Of a DNA stretch of 64,000 nt, positions 33,195 through 44,350 are shown one piece after another (positions within the stretch are counted from its first letter, which is position 1; every line of letters begins with the position of its first letter). The position numbers and the translations under genes are program-made. The DNA comes from Polytrichum commune (Eukaryota; Streptophyta; Polytrichopsida; Polytrichales; Polytrichaceae): positions 9,736,501 to 9,800,500 of the forward strand of contig OX485808.1 in the NCBI GenBank assembly GCA_950295325.1, given 5' to 3'. Below the pieces are notes generated by a model, which saw only the letters and a program-made list of their open reading frames with translations, made no database searches and was not told the origin of the DNA.

Positions 33195-33990
33195 CACAGG
33201 GACTTTGTACAAATTCCTACAATATTTGGAGCACTTGGAATAAGTCAGGGGTAGGTTTGTTCGAGTGCTGAAATTTTGTTTGGTTTGCCCCGAGGGAAAT
33301 GAAGGGAAGGGAAGGAAAGGGAAGGAAGTGAGATTTTTTTCCAGGATTTTTGGTGGCACAGATTCCCCTAATGTGCATTAGCATTTGTTGGTTTAAGGAG
33401 GTAGAGAGTTATGTGACAACTTGTCTTTGAAGGAACTAGTTTTGCTGGTTTCGTGTATCCTGTCATTGGCGGATAACATCGACATTGTTGTGGAGTGCAA
33501 TCTCATCTCATTGGATCTTCTGTTTATGGATTTCTGTCCAAGGAGGGATAATATAGGTTCTGTACAAATTCCTACTGCAATATATCGACGACTTGGAATA
33601 AGTTAGGGGCGGATTTGTTCAAGTACTGCAACTATGTTTGGTTTGCTTCGAGGGAATCAAAGGGAAGGAAGAAAGTGAAGGATTTCTTCAGGATGTCAGG
33701 TGGCACAGATTCCTTTATTGTGAATTCGCATGTGTTGTTGTAAGGAGGAGGATGTAGGAAATTATGTGACACCTTGTCCTCGAAGGAACCACTAGTCCAA
33801 ATCCTCCGCTTAGCTAGTGGTATTGGTTTCGTGTATCTAATCACTCGCGGATAATCTCGGCATTGTTGTTGGGTGGAAATCTCATTGGAGCTCCTTTTAA
33901 TGAGTATTTCCACACAAGGAGGGTTATACTATCTTTAAAGGTTCCTGCAACTGCCACCATCTTGAATTCAACAGGTTTGCAGTTAAAACC
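33195..33990. repeat. Imperfect tandem repeat, unit about 360 bp, just over two copies
   Basis: The words GTACAAATTCCTAC, CTTGGAATAAGT(T/C)AGGGG, TTTGGTTTGC and GGTGGCACAGATTCC recur in the same order at about 33205-33375 and 33555-33720. A third, partial start lies at about 33940-34020 (TTTGGAATAGGTTAGG). Nothing coding was recognised. Confidence 0.7.
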
Positions 33991-34025
33991 TCCACATTTT
34001 ACATTTGGAATAGGTTAGGCAATTC

Positions 34026-35289
34026 TTGCTTCTGTTTGCCTCCGAGACACATGGACTACACATCCTCACAGGTACTCCAGGAAGCGGAAAAACGTTTTTT
34101 GTAAAATATATCACCCAATACTTTCAAAAGCACAATAAAAAAGGCATTCTCTCCGCAACCACAGGAGCAGCAGCGCTCAGGCTTTCCAAATACGCATCTA
34201 CAGTCCACACCGTATTTCGTATACCAACACATGGCTATTTATCTGTGCTACCTGAACCAAACCCCGTCTTGACTAAATTAAAGAACGCAGACATCATAAT
34301 CATTGATGAAATGTCAATGATGACTAGCAACATGTTGTGTGCAGTGGAACAATGCCTCAGACAAAGCACCCTCACTACATGCACATTTTCATTCCAAAAC
34401 AAACTTGTCATATTAGTAGGAGACCTCGCCCAACTGCCCGCAATATGCACACACACACACCAAAAGCACCAGACATCATTTGTAAAGCATGTCACATAAC
34501 CTCCGCTCCATGCTGGGCAATTGCAAAACAACAACGCTTCAAACATCTGTTAGACATTCATCTGACCCATTGTACCTCGAATTCCTAAACATAATACGAC
34601 ATCGACCACCTACAAAAACAGAGATTCAACACACACTCAACGCGTGCTTCATTCATAAAGACATGCTATCACACTATCTAGATGCAACTATGACAATTTT
34701 ATGTTCACACCGCAAAGATGTCACCATGTACAACGACATCATATTCAAAGCCATTTTTGCCCCGGCAGATAGAATTCCAGTGACCCTTGATACAAATGCA
34801 ACCGAAGCCCACAATGTATCAGCATGGTTAAATGACACACGATTTGACCAACTCCATCATGTGGTTGTGGGCGCGCTCGTTATGTTCACATCGAATGTCA
34901 ATATTGCAAAAGGAGTTGTTAACGATGCAACCGCAACGGTAACCTCGGTACATACAGACAACCACGGTGTTGTCACAACCATTGGTGTTCAAGTCATCGG
35001 AAACTTGACAAACATATTCTTAAAACGACACAATTTCCAACACAAATACACATATGAACAATATTATTACAAAGCATCATTCCCAATTGTTTTAGCATAT
35101 GCAATGACCGGCCACAAATCACAAGGTGCTACAATCTCAAACAACGTTATTCTTGATATTCGAAACGCATTCGCCCCTAGATTAACTTATGTCATGCTCT
35201 CTAGAACAACAAATAGGCAAAACCTAAAGATTTTAAGAAAGTTGCAACCTTCATATTTCATTCCATGCCCACTTCTTGATACAACATGA
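34026..35289 (+). pseudogene. Helitron/PIF1-type DNA helicase, frameshifted fragment
   Basis: Walker A is GTPGSGKT (about 34071-34094). Walker B is IIIDEMSM (about 34297-34320). LVILVGDLAQLPAI follows (motif III region), and near the C-terminus AYAMTGHKSQGAT (motif V) and TYVMLSRTT (motif VI) end about 35210. This motif set is that of PIF1-like helicases, including the helicase half of Helitron rolling-circle transposases. It is broken: the reading frame shifts near 34478 (to DIICKACHITSAPCWAIAKQ) and again near 34540 (to TSVRHSSDPLYLEF), and no upstream Rep nuclease (HUH) domain was found. Helitron ends were not located, so a cellular PIF1-like origin cannot be excluded, but a C-terminal fragment in a repeat-rich setting favours a transposon remnant. 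Confidence 0.8.
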
Positions 35290-36523
35290 TCCTCACCATT
35301 ACACACCACTCAAAACTTTCATGTCTTAAAACAAACTTGGAAGACACACATGTACTCTCAATATATACTTATGCTGGTACACATTTCCCTCAAAAGTTAA
35401 TCATGGTCTCGCCTTGTAACTAAAGCCTTGTAACTTATACCATGGTAGTTTTATTACAATATGATAAGTTCAGGGTTTATTTTGTATGCTGAAGAATAAC
35501 TCATTAAATTTAATTCTTGCGCAGGGCGCCATTTCAAAAAAACTCAATTCCAAGAGGGTCCTAAACTGTTAGCACCTTACCTGCTCAAGCCGTGGGAAAG
35601 GAAGCCCCCGAATTCGAGTACACACCCACTGTGGCACATCTCCATAACCTTGCTGTCCTTTCCATAACATTGTGATGTTTCACTCACGATGAGTTCTTAT
35701 CTTCAGAGCCACATGGGTCTGCTTGAGAAATGGGTACTTTTCCTCCACATTGGATTTAATTCTTGATAGGAATGTAACTGTTCTGTGTTCAGAAGCAAGT
35801 ATTCTCTTGTAGGTCATTGAACCAAGTCTAAGTGTACAACAATGATCTATGACCTATTTTTTGGTGATAGGTGTCTAAATCAATGTTCCTTGTCGAGAAG
35901 AAGTCTATGGGCGATGAAAGCAGCTTCTGGCTTCTGGTGAGGCCACGTTGCCTGTGCTTTCTCAACCGTCGGATTTGACCGATGTAACCCTCCTCCCCTG
36001 ATCTCCTCCGTTCCTGCCACCACTGCGTGTGCAGACAGACAGACAAGACATACACTCACTCTCTTCACCTTCCCGATTACGATTTCTTTGCCGATTCTCT
36101 TCTTTGTTTTCCCTCTTCTTTGTTGTTGCTGCCGCTGCTGCCGCTGCTGCGTTTCTGCGATCAATTGACGATGAACTTTGATACATTTCTGTTTACCCTG
36201 CAGGCTCCTTGTGTTCTTCGCATGACCTGCGGACTGAATATAAATGTACCAGGAGCAGAGGAAATAAACTGGAAAGAGATAGTGCGTTGATTTGAAATTC
36301 CCTCATCGTTGTGGAATGAAGTAAATTAGGGTTATGGGCCTATTGTCTCTTGATCCCACGACAAAAAAAATGCACATTGCTACAATTCGTGGAGTATCAG
36401 AGTTCTCCTATCTTTGTCATCGTTCCAGGATATGAAACCCATTTTCATTGTACTCTATTCACTCAAAATTGCGTGTCGGGTGGTATAATGGAAAGTAGGG
36501 TTTAGGGTTTTGGGATGATCTAA
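35290..36523. other. Intergenic stretch upstream of REV7
   Basis: No gene recognised. The last ~240 bp contain plant telo-box-like AGGGTTTAGGGTTTT (36497-36512) and TTAGGGTT (36327-36334), elements often found in promoters of housekeeping and replication genes. The A- and Q-rich minus-strand frames at 35880-36186 come from a CTG/CCG-rich tract. Confidence 0.45.
36495..36515. promoter_or_regulatory. Telo-box-like promoter motif upstream of REV7
   Basis: GTAGGGTTTAGGGTTTTGGG (the complement carries AAACCCTAAA) lies 10-30 bp before the proposed REV7 start codon. Telo boxes are known plant promoter elements; a regulatory role here is inferred from position only. Confidence 0.35.
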
Positions 36524-38398
36524 ATGCAGGGCGATTCACCCGGGTCTGCATCGGGGAGCACAATTCCGGTAGAGGACAAATGGAGGTTGTTCGTCTCTCT
36601 GAACCAGGTACGGGGTGGCAACAAATCATGTTGGGTTTCTTGAGCTTTTAGGCATTTCAATCTGGATTGTGGAGATCCCACAACTATTCGGTATTCAATC
36701 ATTCAGCTTTCGGTGGTGAGTTGCAGGAGAAGTTGCAGGGCTTGTTTGCGAATTTCTGGAGGTCGTCATTCATCAGTTGTTGTGCATCAGAGAGCTTTAT
36801 CCTCCAGGTATCTTCTCTCGCCTGAGGATTGTGGGTCAAAGTTTGTTGTCTCTTTCCTAGTCAGGAAGTTTTCCATAGACACGGGGTGACATTGGAAACG
36901 ACTTATGTAGAACCTTTAAACAGTTGCCTGCGATCCAACTGAGTGATGTGCATTGTTTTCTTCTATTGTAGAAAGTACGGGTAGGAGGAGTTGTGTAGCG
37001 AATTGTGCTCAGATCCATGCGTGACTCTGTGTAGAAACTTTCGAAAGGCGACGGCACTTCAATGTTCCGGTGCAGTGGGCTCGTCACCTAGATCTGAGGG
37101 AGTACATCCATTCCGCCGTTACAAACCTTCACTCCCACATCCAGCAAGTACGTCATCATTCTTCTATTTATCCTGCAAATTGCTGATGTTCTGTGAAAAA
37201 TAATCTTGTAGCTCGTTACAAGACGGCTAGGGTTCACATTCAGGTCGCCTTTGTTGCTTCTATTTGCATTCCGCACTTGAAGGTCACCAATTTAAATGAG
37301 CAATGATGATACTAATGCCATGTCTTGGACAGGGTGTTGTGGAGAAGGTTGCCCTTCTGGTTACAGATTCCAATCACATACCCGTAGAGAATTTTGTGTT
37401 CAAGGTATCCCTGAAGCAGCTTTCAAAGGCAGGCGTGCCAGCACAACATGTTGAATTTGCCATGCGAGGCTTCCTGCTCAAACTGTCTGTCTGCAGCCCA
37501 TTGCTCTCGCCTTCCATACCCTCTGGTATAATAGCACCATCTTAAAGCTTCAATCACCACTATAATTTATTTGTTTTCCATGATTATGTGCTATCACTTT
37601 GATTCATGTACCTCTATGTTAACCAGGTAGTTTAGTAATTTTAATAGGGAAGACATTTTTACTAGTTTCTCCAAAGACCTTCCTTTCGAAGGATTCAAGT
37701 TAAGATAAGATAAAGTTTTGATAGATAGGTCAACAGAGGAACTCTCTGCCTGGGGGCAGCTTCGAATCGAACACTTTAGATTTGAGACAGTCTGAGCTAA
37801 GCCAGTTTTTGGCTAAGGGAGTGGCCGTCTGGAGAGACTACTCGAACTGTGCACCCACCATACTTGTACACACCCGCTGTGGCAGAGTATTGCATATCTG
37901 AGGCCTTCTTTGTTATAGCGTCGGGTCTGTATTCCCTACTTTTGATTCATGTCTTCGGCTCATTCACAGTATTTACTGGACCTTAACACTCCAAAAGCCT
38001 TGCGCCTTTTTCCATGGTTTACTGGTTACCTCTATCTGTAATTGTTGTCCTAACCTTGACACTTACAAGGGTATTATGTGCTATGACGATCATGTGAGAC
38101 TCATGTGGTCTACTGCTTTGCTGATGTTGAATGGGGGAAGTGATTTGTTGACTACTAGCTGAATCTGATAGATCCCACTTACAAACTTGTGGCAGATTGT
38201 TCCTGGGAGCTTGTTGCGTACATGAAAGAACTCTCCACAGACATTACCAACAAAGGGCAGTTCTGGATACCAGCTGATAGTGAAGGATGGCATCAGGGTT
38301 TCACAATCTCAACCATCAAGTCAATGCAAAGTGAGATTTTGGACTTGCAGTTGAAGAACCATCAAATAGAAATTGAAAAGAGGACCAAGACAATGTGA
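36524..38398 (+). CDS. REV7: REV7/MAD2L2-like HORMA protein, polymerase zeta subunit
   Basis: Five exons: 36524-36614, 36727-36807, 37035-37147, 37333-37525 and 38196-38398, total 681 nt, 226 codons plus stop, all phases matching. REV7 is the HORMA-domain adaptor of DNA polymerase zeta (with REV3), acting in the nucleus in translesion synthesis. Family hallmarks run in order: VCEFLEVVIHQLLCIRELYP (exon 2); FERRRHFNVPVQWARHLDL and REYIHSAVTNL (exon 3); VVEKVALLVTD, VENFVFKVSL and MRGFLLKLSVC (exon 4); WELVAYMKEL and IPADSEGW near the C-terminus (exon 5). Length agrees with human and Arabidopsis REV7 (about 210-215 aa). Exon 1 is the least certain: the only donor that keeps frame is CGGG/GTGGCA, while the stronger CAG/GTACGG seven bases upstream would shift it. 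Exons 2-5 have good GT-AG borders. No stop or frameshift, so it looks functional. Confidence 0.9.
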
Positions 38399-39168
38399 AT
38401 GAAATATGTTTCTGGAATGTGGGTGGCCTATCAACATGCCATATCAATAGATGGTCTGGTCCTCACTAGACACCTAAAGGACAGAAATCGTAATGACTAC
38501 TAGTATAAGTGTATATAGGACCAAAAATTGTGAGAATATTTCAGGCATCCATCAACTTGAATGTGTTGACATACATAGTGTGTGTGGTTACCACAAAGAG
38601 CAATTGCTATCTGCAACAGAATAGCTCAGCAAGGCAACATGACAATGGCAACATGCAAAAGACGATTCCATTTGAACACCTAAATCACCCAAATTTTGGT
38701 ACAAAAGTAATCTAAAAACTCATTGTGCAACTGTAAATTTTGCAGAATGATGTGTTCTAATACTGCCTATAATAGAGAGTTGCAAATCTTTCAAGCAAAG
38801 GCTTTGAAGAACCTCAATCCAGCCGCACTTATTTGTGTAGCCCTTCTCTGTTGCCTAGTTCAAAGACGATGACTCCATCAAGCCCTTTACCATTTTCAAT
38901 CTAGAAAAAATGCTATATACTTCTGAGCCATAAATGTACATCCTTCATAGATCATAGAACCTTTCCTTCGCCGCTCAGGAAGAAACTCTTGAGGCCATAG
39001 TAAGGTTAGGGTTTAAGAAGAGACTCTTTTGGACAGCTCCGAAGTCTGGTAGAAGAGATTGCAAAGAGGGGTTACGCTAGAGATTTTATTGTTGGTGAAG
39101 CTGGACCAGAGGAGGACAGTGGTGTAACCCGAGCATTGCTCTCCAACTACTCTTGAACTCCGCTTGGG
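38399..39168. other. Stretch without recognisable gene
   Basis: REV7 3' flank. Short frames only (for example 38509-38715 plus), with no motif. Confidence 0.45.
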
Positions 39169-42100
39169 ATGACTCCATTGCCAACTTCTCAACGAACTCC
39201 TGGTCGCAAAGGAGATGCAATCATGGTCGAGGCAGAGGTGAGTACTCTTTCACATTCAAGGATAGTAATGAGAATCGCAAGGTGGTTTCTTTTGTCATCA
39301 CCATACTGCAAGAATAATAATGCAGCAGTACTCAGAAGAGTCCCTTATGTCAATATTAGGAACAAGTTCCACCAAGTTTAACACAATGTGTATTTGGTAT
39401 AAGGGTACATTTTAAACGTTGATGGTGGATAGTCTAGTTATCATTGTTTCTTTGCTAAGTGATGTGGGGATCTATATAATGTTCAAGATTGAAGCCCTCA
39501 TATGAATTTCATTTTGAAGGGATCTCAAATTTCAACTCTTCAGTTCAAGGGTTCAAATCCAAGACGGCAATTCAAGAATATAGAAATGAAATACAAAACT
39601 CATATTAAACTTGTGCATGAATTATATGGTACATGTTTCCAGTACAATGTACAGAATTAAGAATCAACCATCTAACTCTACTTCTTGTAGTGACAGTGCC
39701 CTATGCTTGTTGGTTCTTGTGGCAGACTTATTATAATGAAGACTTCAAGTGACGTCTTCATTTCCAATTTGGGGTTGTTTTGAAAGAGGTATATTTTGAA
39801 GGGCCAAATCGTGTTTGAAGGGCATTGAAGACTTCAATCTTGGAACACTGGATGTATAGTGACCAAAGTAATATCAAGTGTGACCACTAAAGGATGCACA
39901 AATCTTAGTAAGAGTGTCTGTTTGTCATCCAACATTTATTGAGAATGGGGTGCAGTGGCCTTGCTAGCAACGGGCAGCTGGCCAAAAACCTCGTGGCCTC
40001 CTGAAATTGATTTTTTTACTGCCCACCGCCCTACAATAAGATAAATATTGGACCTCATGCCGTCTGTCGGTTGCCAACTATGTCAATGGATATCTTGGAT
40101 CACTACATTAAAGTTATCTATGATCCTGTAGATAAATATCAGGCAAGTACTTACATATTGGGGATTTAAGTTGTACAGGTGTAACTATAGATACTGTACA
40201 GCTGTAGTAATATGCATATATATGCCCACGCGCGCACACACACACATATATATACTTTGTCAAGAGTGGTGCATAGACCTTTCTCAAAACATTGGATAAT
40301 CTTCATACAACTTCATCACACCATATACTTTCATGGAACAGTCTTTCATGGCTTCGTGTCAAGTTTTTATGTGGTTAATCTTAATTTTTGTGTGAAGCAT
40401 GTCTTTGAATTCCTACATATGTTTTGGGTGGAGTTGGGAGCAATCATGGCAGGAAAATGGTTTATTGGCATTTGCTTTTGAGATACAAGTCTGAAGACTA
40501 GAAACCATAGTGCAGCTATGAATTTTTTAGCTTGCTAGGACCAATTGTTTTGTTGAAGTTGATGTGTACTTTGCTTTGCTACTCGGTTGCTCTAATTAGG
40601 TGTATTTGGGTTGATTTGGAGGTCTTGTATCCTATCTTTATTTCGCAGTTGGCAACCTATGTACACAAAGATAAGACGCCTCGTGTACATTCTCATTGTA
40701 TTTGAAATTCATAAGGCTAATGCAAGATTATTGCAATAACATGGTTTGCCAGATAGCATGGTGTGGGCTAGATTTCAATACCAAGAACAAAGGTGAAACA
40801 ATTCCATATTGTTTTGTAGTTGTTTTGATGATTTTTTTGGTGTAAGCATCAATACCTATTACCCAAACAAACTCTCTGCTTTGCCGACTTCCTTGCGGAC
40901 TTCTTCTCCCACCAGCGGTGGGCCTTCGGCCCCTAGCGGCTCGTTCTCTTAGGAATCTACTGTGCTCACAGTGACTACAGTCTAACCTTGATAATGTCAC
41001 CCTTGTTAATAGAACACCTTGATATTGTCACCTAAAAGTTTGAAACCGATTTTCATAGTGTAAAACTCCCTCGTTATTATCCTTATCACCCTTGGTAATG
41101 TCACTATTTTTTTCCAAAATCCGTAGTGTAAATGTGATAATACCAAGTAGTATGGATGGATTGTATGTGATGGTTGGATGGACAGATTGTAGTAACCAAA
41201 AGGGTCATGCACCGCCCCTGTGATAAATGCAATGCTATTCTTGGAACTTGATCGTGCACCAACCATGAACGGTGTTGTCTATACACGCACTCAAAGGTGT
41301 TGTCTTTTCAGGGCGTTGTCAAGACTTCTCGGCCTCTATGCACCCCGCCTTCCGTCACATGTGTTCAACTGTGTGTCTTTTCACGGTGTTTTCATGGTGT
41401 TCACGCATGTGGGCACAAGAAGAAGAAACCAAGGAATTTTGCTTCACAGAGCTAGAATTGGGGTTTTTGGAAGGTACTCACATTTGGGAAGTAGAGGGAG
41501 ATCCCCAATTTTGTTTAGCAGAATCTGTAAACTAAGTTAGAGGGTTGTTTATCATTGGTTAATTAGTTTGGGCGCCTATCTGATTCGCTTCCTAGTTTTG
41601 GAGATAACCTTCTCGGCTCTGTTTCTGGCTTTCTCTCATAGATGGAAACACGGAAATTGGGAGTGAGCAAATAGGTCTTGCATGTGGAAGACGCCAATGC
41701 CATCACCTGCATGTTGTGTATTCCATAATTGATCATGAGGGTTTCGGCTTGTGTGAAGTAATTCAAGAAGTTAAGTTCTACGGTTTAGCTGAGCTGGTCT
41801 AGGTACAGAGCAGTGTCGAGCCAAGGTTCTCAGATTTTCAACACTTTGGAGTTGTTAGGAATGGAAAAAATCCATGACAAACTCATTAGAATTGGTGTTG
41901 CACATTTAACATCAACAAAACAATGTGACATTAGAAGCTTCTTTGTCTCTAGTGAGAGGTCTTTACCTGATCTCAATGACACATTATGATGTGCTCTTGT
42001 TGTTATTCTCAATTTTGAATTGAATTTTACATTCAAAAACATTGAAGTCTCGTATTTGTTATTTTCTTTTTTACATTGTAATTTTATTTTTATTTTCTAC

Positions 42101-42425
42101 CTATTTTTTTGATAATATCACATTATGCACAAATCTTCAAAATGTGACATTATCAAATATGTCACACCTTGTTTATATCACTCTTTTTGGTGAAACGGAT
42201 GGTGTGACATTATCAAGGTTAGACTGTACTTTGAAGCAGATCTAATGGCAATGAACATTCTGACCTAATGATACCATCTCTTAAAAATGACCTATTCATT
42301 TACATTACTTCTAGCTGATACAGGTTGTACATTTTGAAGCTGACGATATTGAATTCAGAATGAGACCACCAGGTGGCCGGAAACGTGTTATGATTCAACA
42401 TGTTGATGACCTCTTTACCAAATGA
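39169..42425 (+). CDS. Possible 56-aa protein of two exons, function unknown
   Basis: Exon 1, 39169-39237, starts MTPLPTSQRTPGRKGDAIMV and ends GAG/GTGAGT, a strong donor. Exon 2, 42324-42425, begins after ATACAG and reads VVHFEADDIEFRMRPPGG, ending HVDDLFTK and TGA. Both are phase 0, so they join to a 56-residue product with a basic N-terminal patch and a mixed acidic/basic C-terminus. Additional internal exons are possible. I do not recognise the family. The 3.1-kb intron contains a pogo-like TIR element (40978-42226). The call rests on splice-site quality and codon-like sequence only. Confidence 0.3.
40978..42226. mobile_element. Tc1/mariner (pogo)-like non-autonomous TIR element
   Basis: Terminal inverted repeats of about 22 bp begin CAGTCTAACCTTGATAATGT, perfect at both ends, and are flanked by TA on both sides (40976-40977 and 42227-42228), the classic mariner target. 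The subterminal word TTGATAATGTCAC and variants recur several times inside each end in inverted orientation. No transposase is recognisable in the 1249 bp. It sits in the intron of the possible 56-aa gene. Confidence 0.8.
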
Positions 42426-43543
42426 TATGCCATCAAAGTCTTGTCTGATTTGTCAGGAAGGAAGTGTCAGTCTCGTTACATCTGGTAGTCGTACAGGGGG
42501 AATCATTTAGTAGGAATACAAACTTGTAGGGAGAACTTTTACTGGGAGCTGAATCAGGGCTCTTTTGGTCATTAAAGAATCATGAATATAAACTTCAACA
42601 CACATCCCTCAAAGTGTTATTTGCAAAAAAAAAACGACACATCAAAGTTTTCTTGGGGCAAGTGGTAGCTAAATTATGGGAGTGTAGTATACTATGTGCC
42701 ATTTGAGACATTCTCTTATCCCAGCCAATCGGACATCAACACTAGGTTGTCCTCCCAACATAAATTGTACTTTTAGCATTATTGTATAGAGTGAAATGGA
42801 TTTGGTCGACAATTTATCCTGCACTTGTGATGTTGTGTGTTGTTTGTAAAACGTTTTAGTTCATTATGCTTACTTGATTGTGCCTATGAAACCTACATGT
42901 TTGTGAATAAACCCGGTAATCTACCTGCATACACAAGTCCAAACTATTTGGAGAGGGGGAATTATTGCATACAAGCGTATATCTCATCCATCCAACATCA
43001 AAAATTGACCCTCTATAGGTTTGTTGTTGATACACCTAACTTGTAAATGTAGGTATAAACGAGGTGAATCAACAACAAACCTAATTCACCTTATAGGTAA
43101 ATTAACCCGGTCTACATTTTTATATAGCGATTACTTAATCCCTTATATGTTTATTGCTGATTCAACTCATCTATAGGTTCATATCTACATCATTTGAACT
43201 AATTTGGGAAACAAACTTAGATAATAAGGAGAAGTGATGTTGGTATGAATAGCATGACTATTTTGAATAATTTTGCTATGCGTATATTTTTCTAGTAAAT
43301 AATGTCGGAATGAACAATGCTTCCTATATCTTATGGTGGCTCTAATTTCATAGCATAAAGAAATTTAATATAACTTTATCCCACACGCGCTATTATCCCA
43401 CCCTCACTAAATGAGATAATTAGTGTAGTCAAGTGTTTGAGTTTTATAGCAAGCCTATGTTTATTTTTTCACAATGAAAAATTGCATAAACACCCTATCA
43501 CATTAAATAATCTAAGTCAACATGTAATTATACCTTAATGACA
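42426..43543. other. Stretch without recognisable gene, with a palindrome
   Basis: Contains the inverted repeat 43018-43036 / 43063-43081 (arms of 19 bp, one mismatch, GGTTTGTTGTTGATACACC) and AT-rich sequence with no coding signal. Confidence 0.5.
43018..43081. repeat. Palindromic hairpin, 19-bp arms
   Basis: GGTTTGTTGTTGATACACC at 43018-43036 pairs with 43063-43081 (one mismatch), with a 26-base loop. The size is consistent with the core of a small foldback element. Confidence 0.75.
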
Positions 43544-44350
43544 TTATTCTAAGTTTTTTTTAGTTTTTTTTCCCTTTATTGAGCAGCTCATGATTGACTT
43601 CGGCCTTAACTTCACACCCGCATATTCACATTGCCTTCCAAATGAACCGCCTCCCTTACGAGGGCCTCCTCCTCCCACCAACGGTGGGGCCTTGGCCTCG
43701 AGTGGCTCGTTTTGCATCTCCAAATAAGCTTGTTCTTCTCTTAATTTGAAATATCCTTGAGATATCATATCAGGTTGACGGCCATAACAACTGAACAATG
43801 CATCGTCATTAACATCACAAAATATTATGGACTTTACGGTAGACAACTTATTAATATTTTTGAATGCTTATGTTTGTACTTTTTAATGTAGACATATGTA
43901 AATCTTGATTCATCCTTGCTATTTTTACACTTTTAAAATCCTCTAGTTGTTGTAATTACCCATATTGGACTTCCACCCGAGCCTTGCCCTGCTTGACCTT
44001 CACCCACAATCAACTCTATATCAACAACTCTATGTTTATTACGAATGTTTTGTAACCCTCTTGCATGTTCTCTATAAAACCACTGTGAATACACCTTCAA
44101 ATACAACCAACAATGCATGAACCTAAATGATTACTTATCCTTGAGGTTTCTAGTTTTATCAAAAACTTCTTGGGCCTCTTTATACATAACTTGTGCCTTT
44201 TGTTGTATGTCTTCTTTTGTAGTTCCTGATTTTTTAGTGCCTTTACATTCACATCATAATGTGCTTGCATCTCTTACATTCAGATGAAAAGCGGAGACAT
44301 GTATTTGAGGCACCCTATCATAGCCAATTTTCATGATGGCCTCAATAAAA
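43544..44350 (-). pseudogene. Fragment resembling plant NAM-associated / Myb-like transposon-linked protein
   Basis: On the minus strand a frame reads SGTTKEDIQQKAQVMYKEAQ (about 44190-44270) and then, after a TAA near 44143-44145, SFRFMHCWLYLKVYSQWF (down to about 44080). The pattern SGxTxxDxxxxAxxxY...F.F.HCWxxLK...W matches the common plant domain annotated as NAM-associated C-terminal, often found with Harbinger-type and other repeated genes. A further frame at 43544-43846 (EEQAYLEMQNEPLEAKAPP) may be its C-terminal exon. The in-frame stop and lack of an N-terminus argue for a relic. The homology is from memory of the motif and only moderately sure. Confidence 0.4.
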
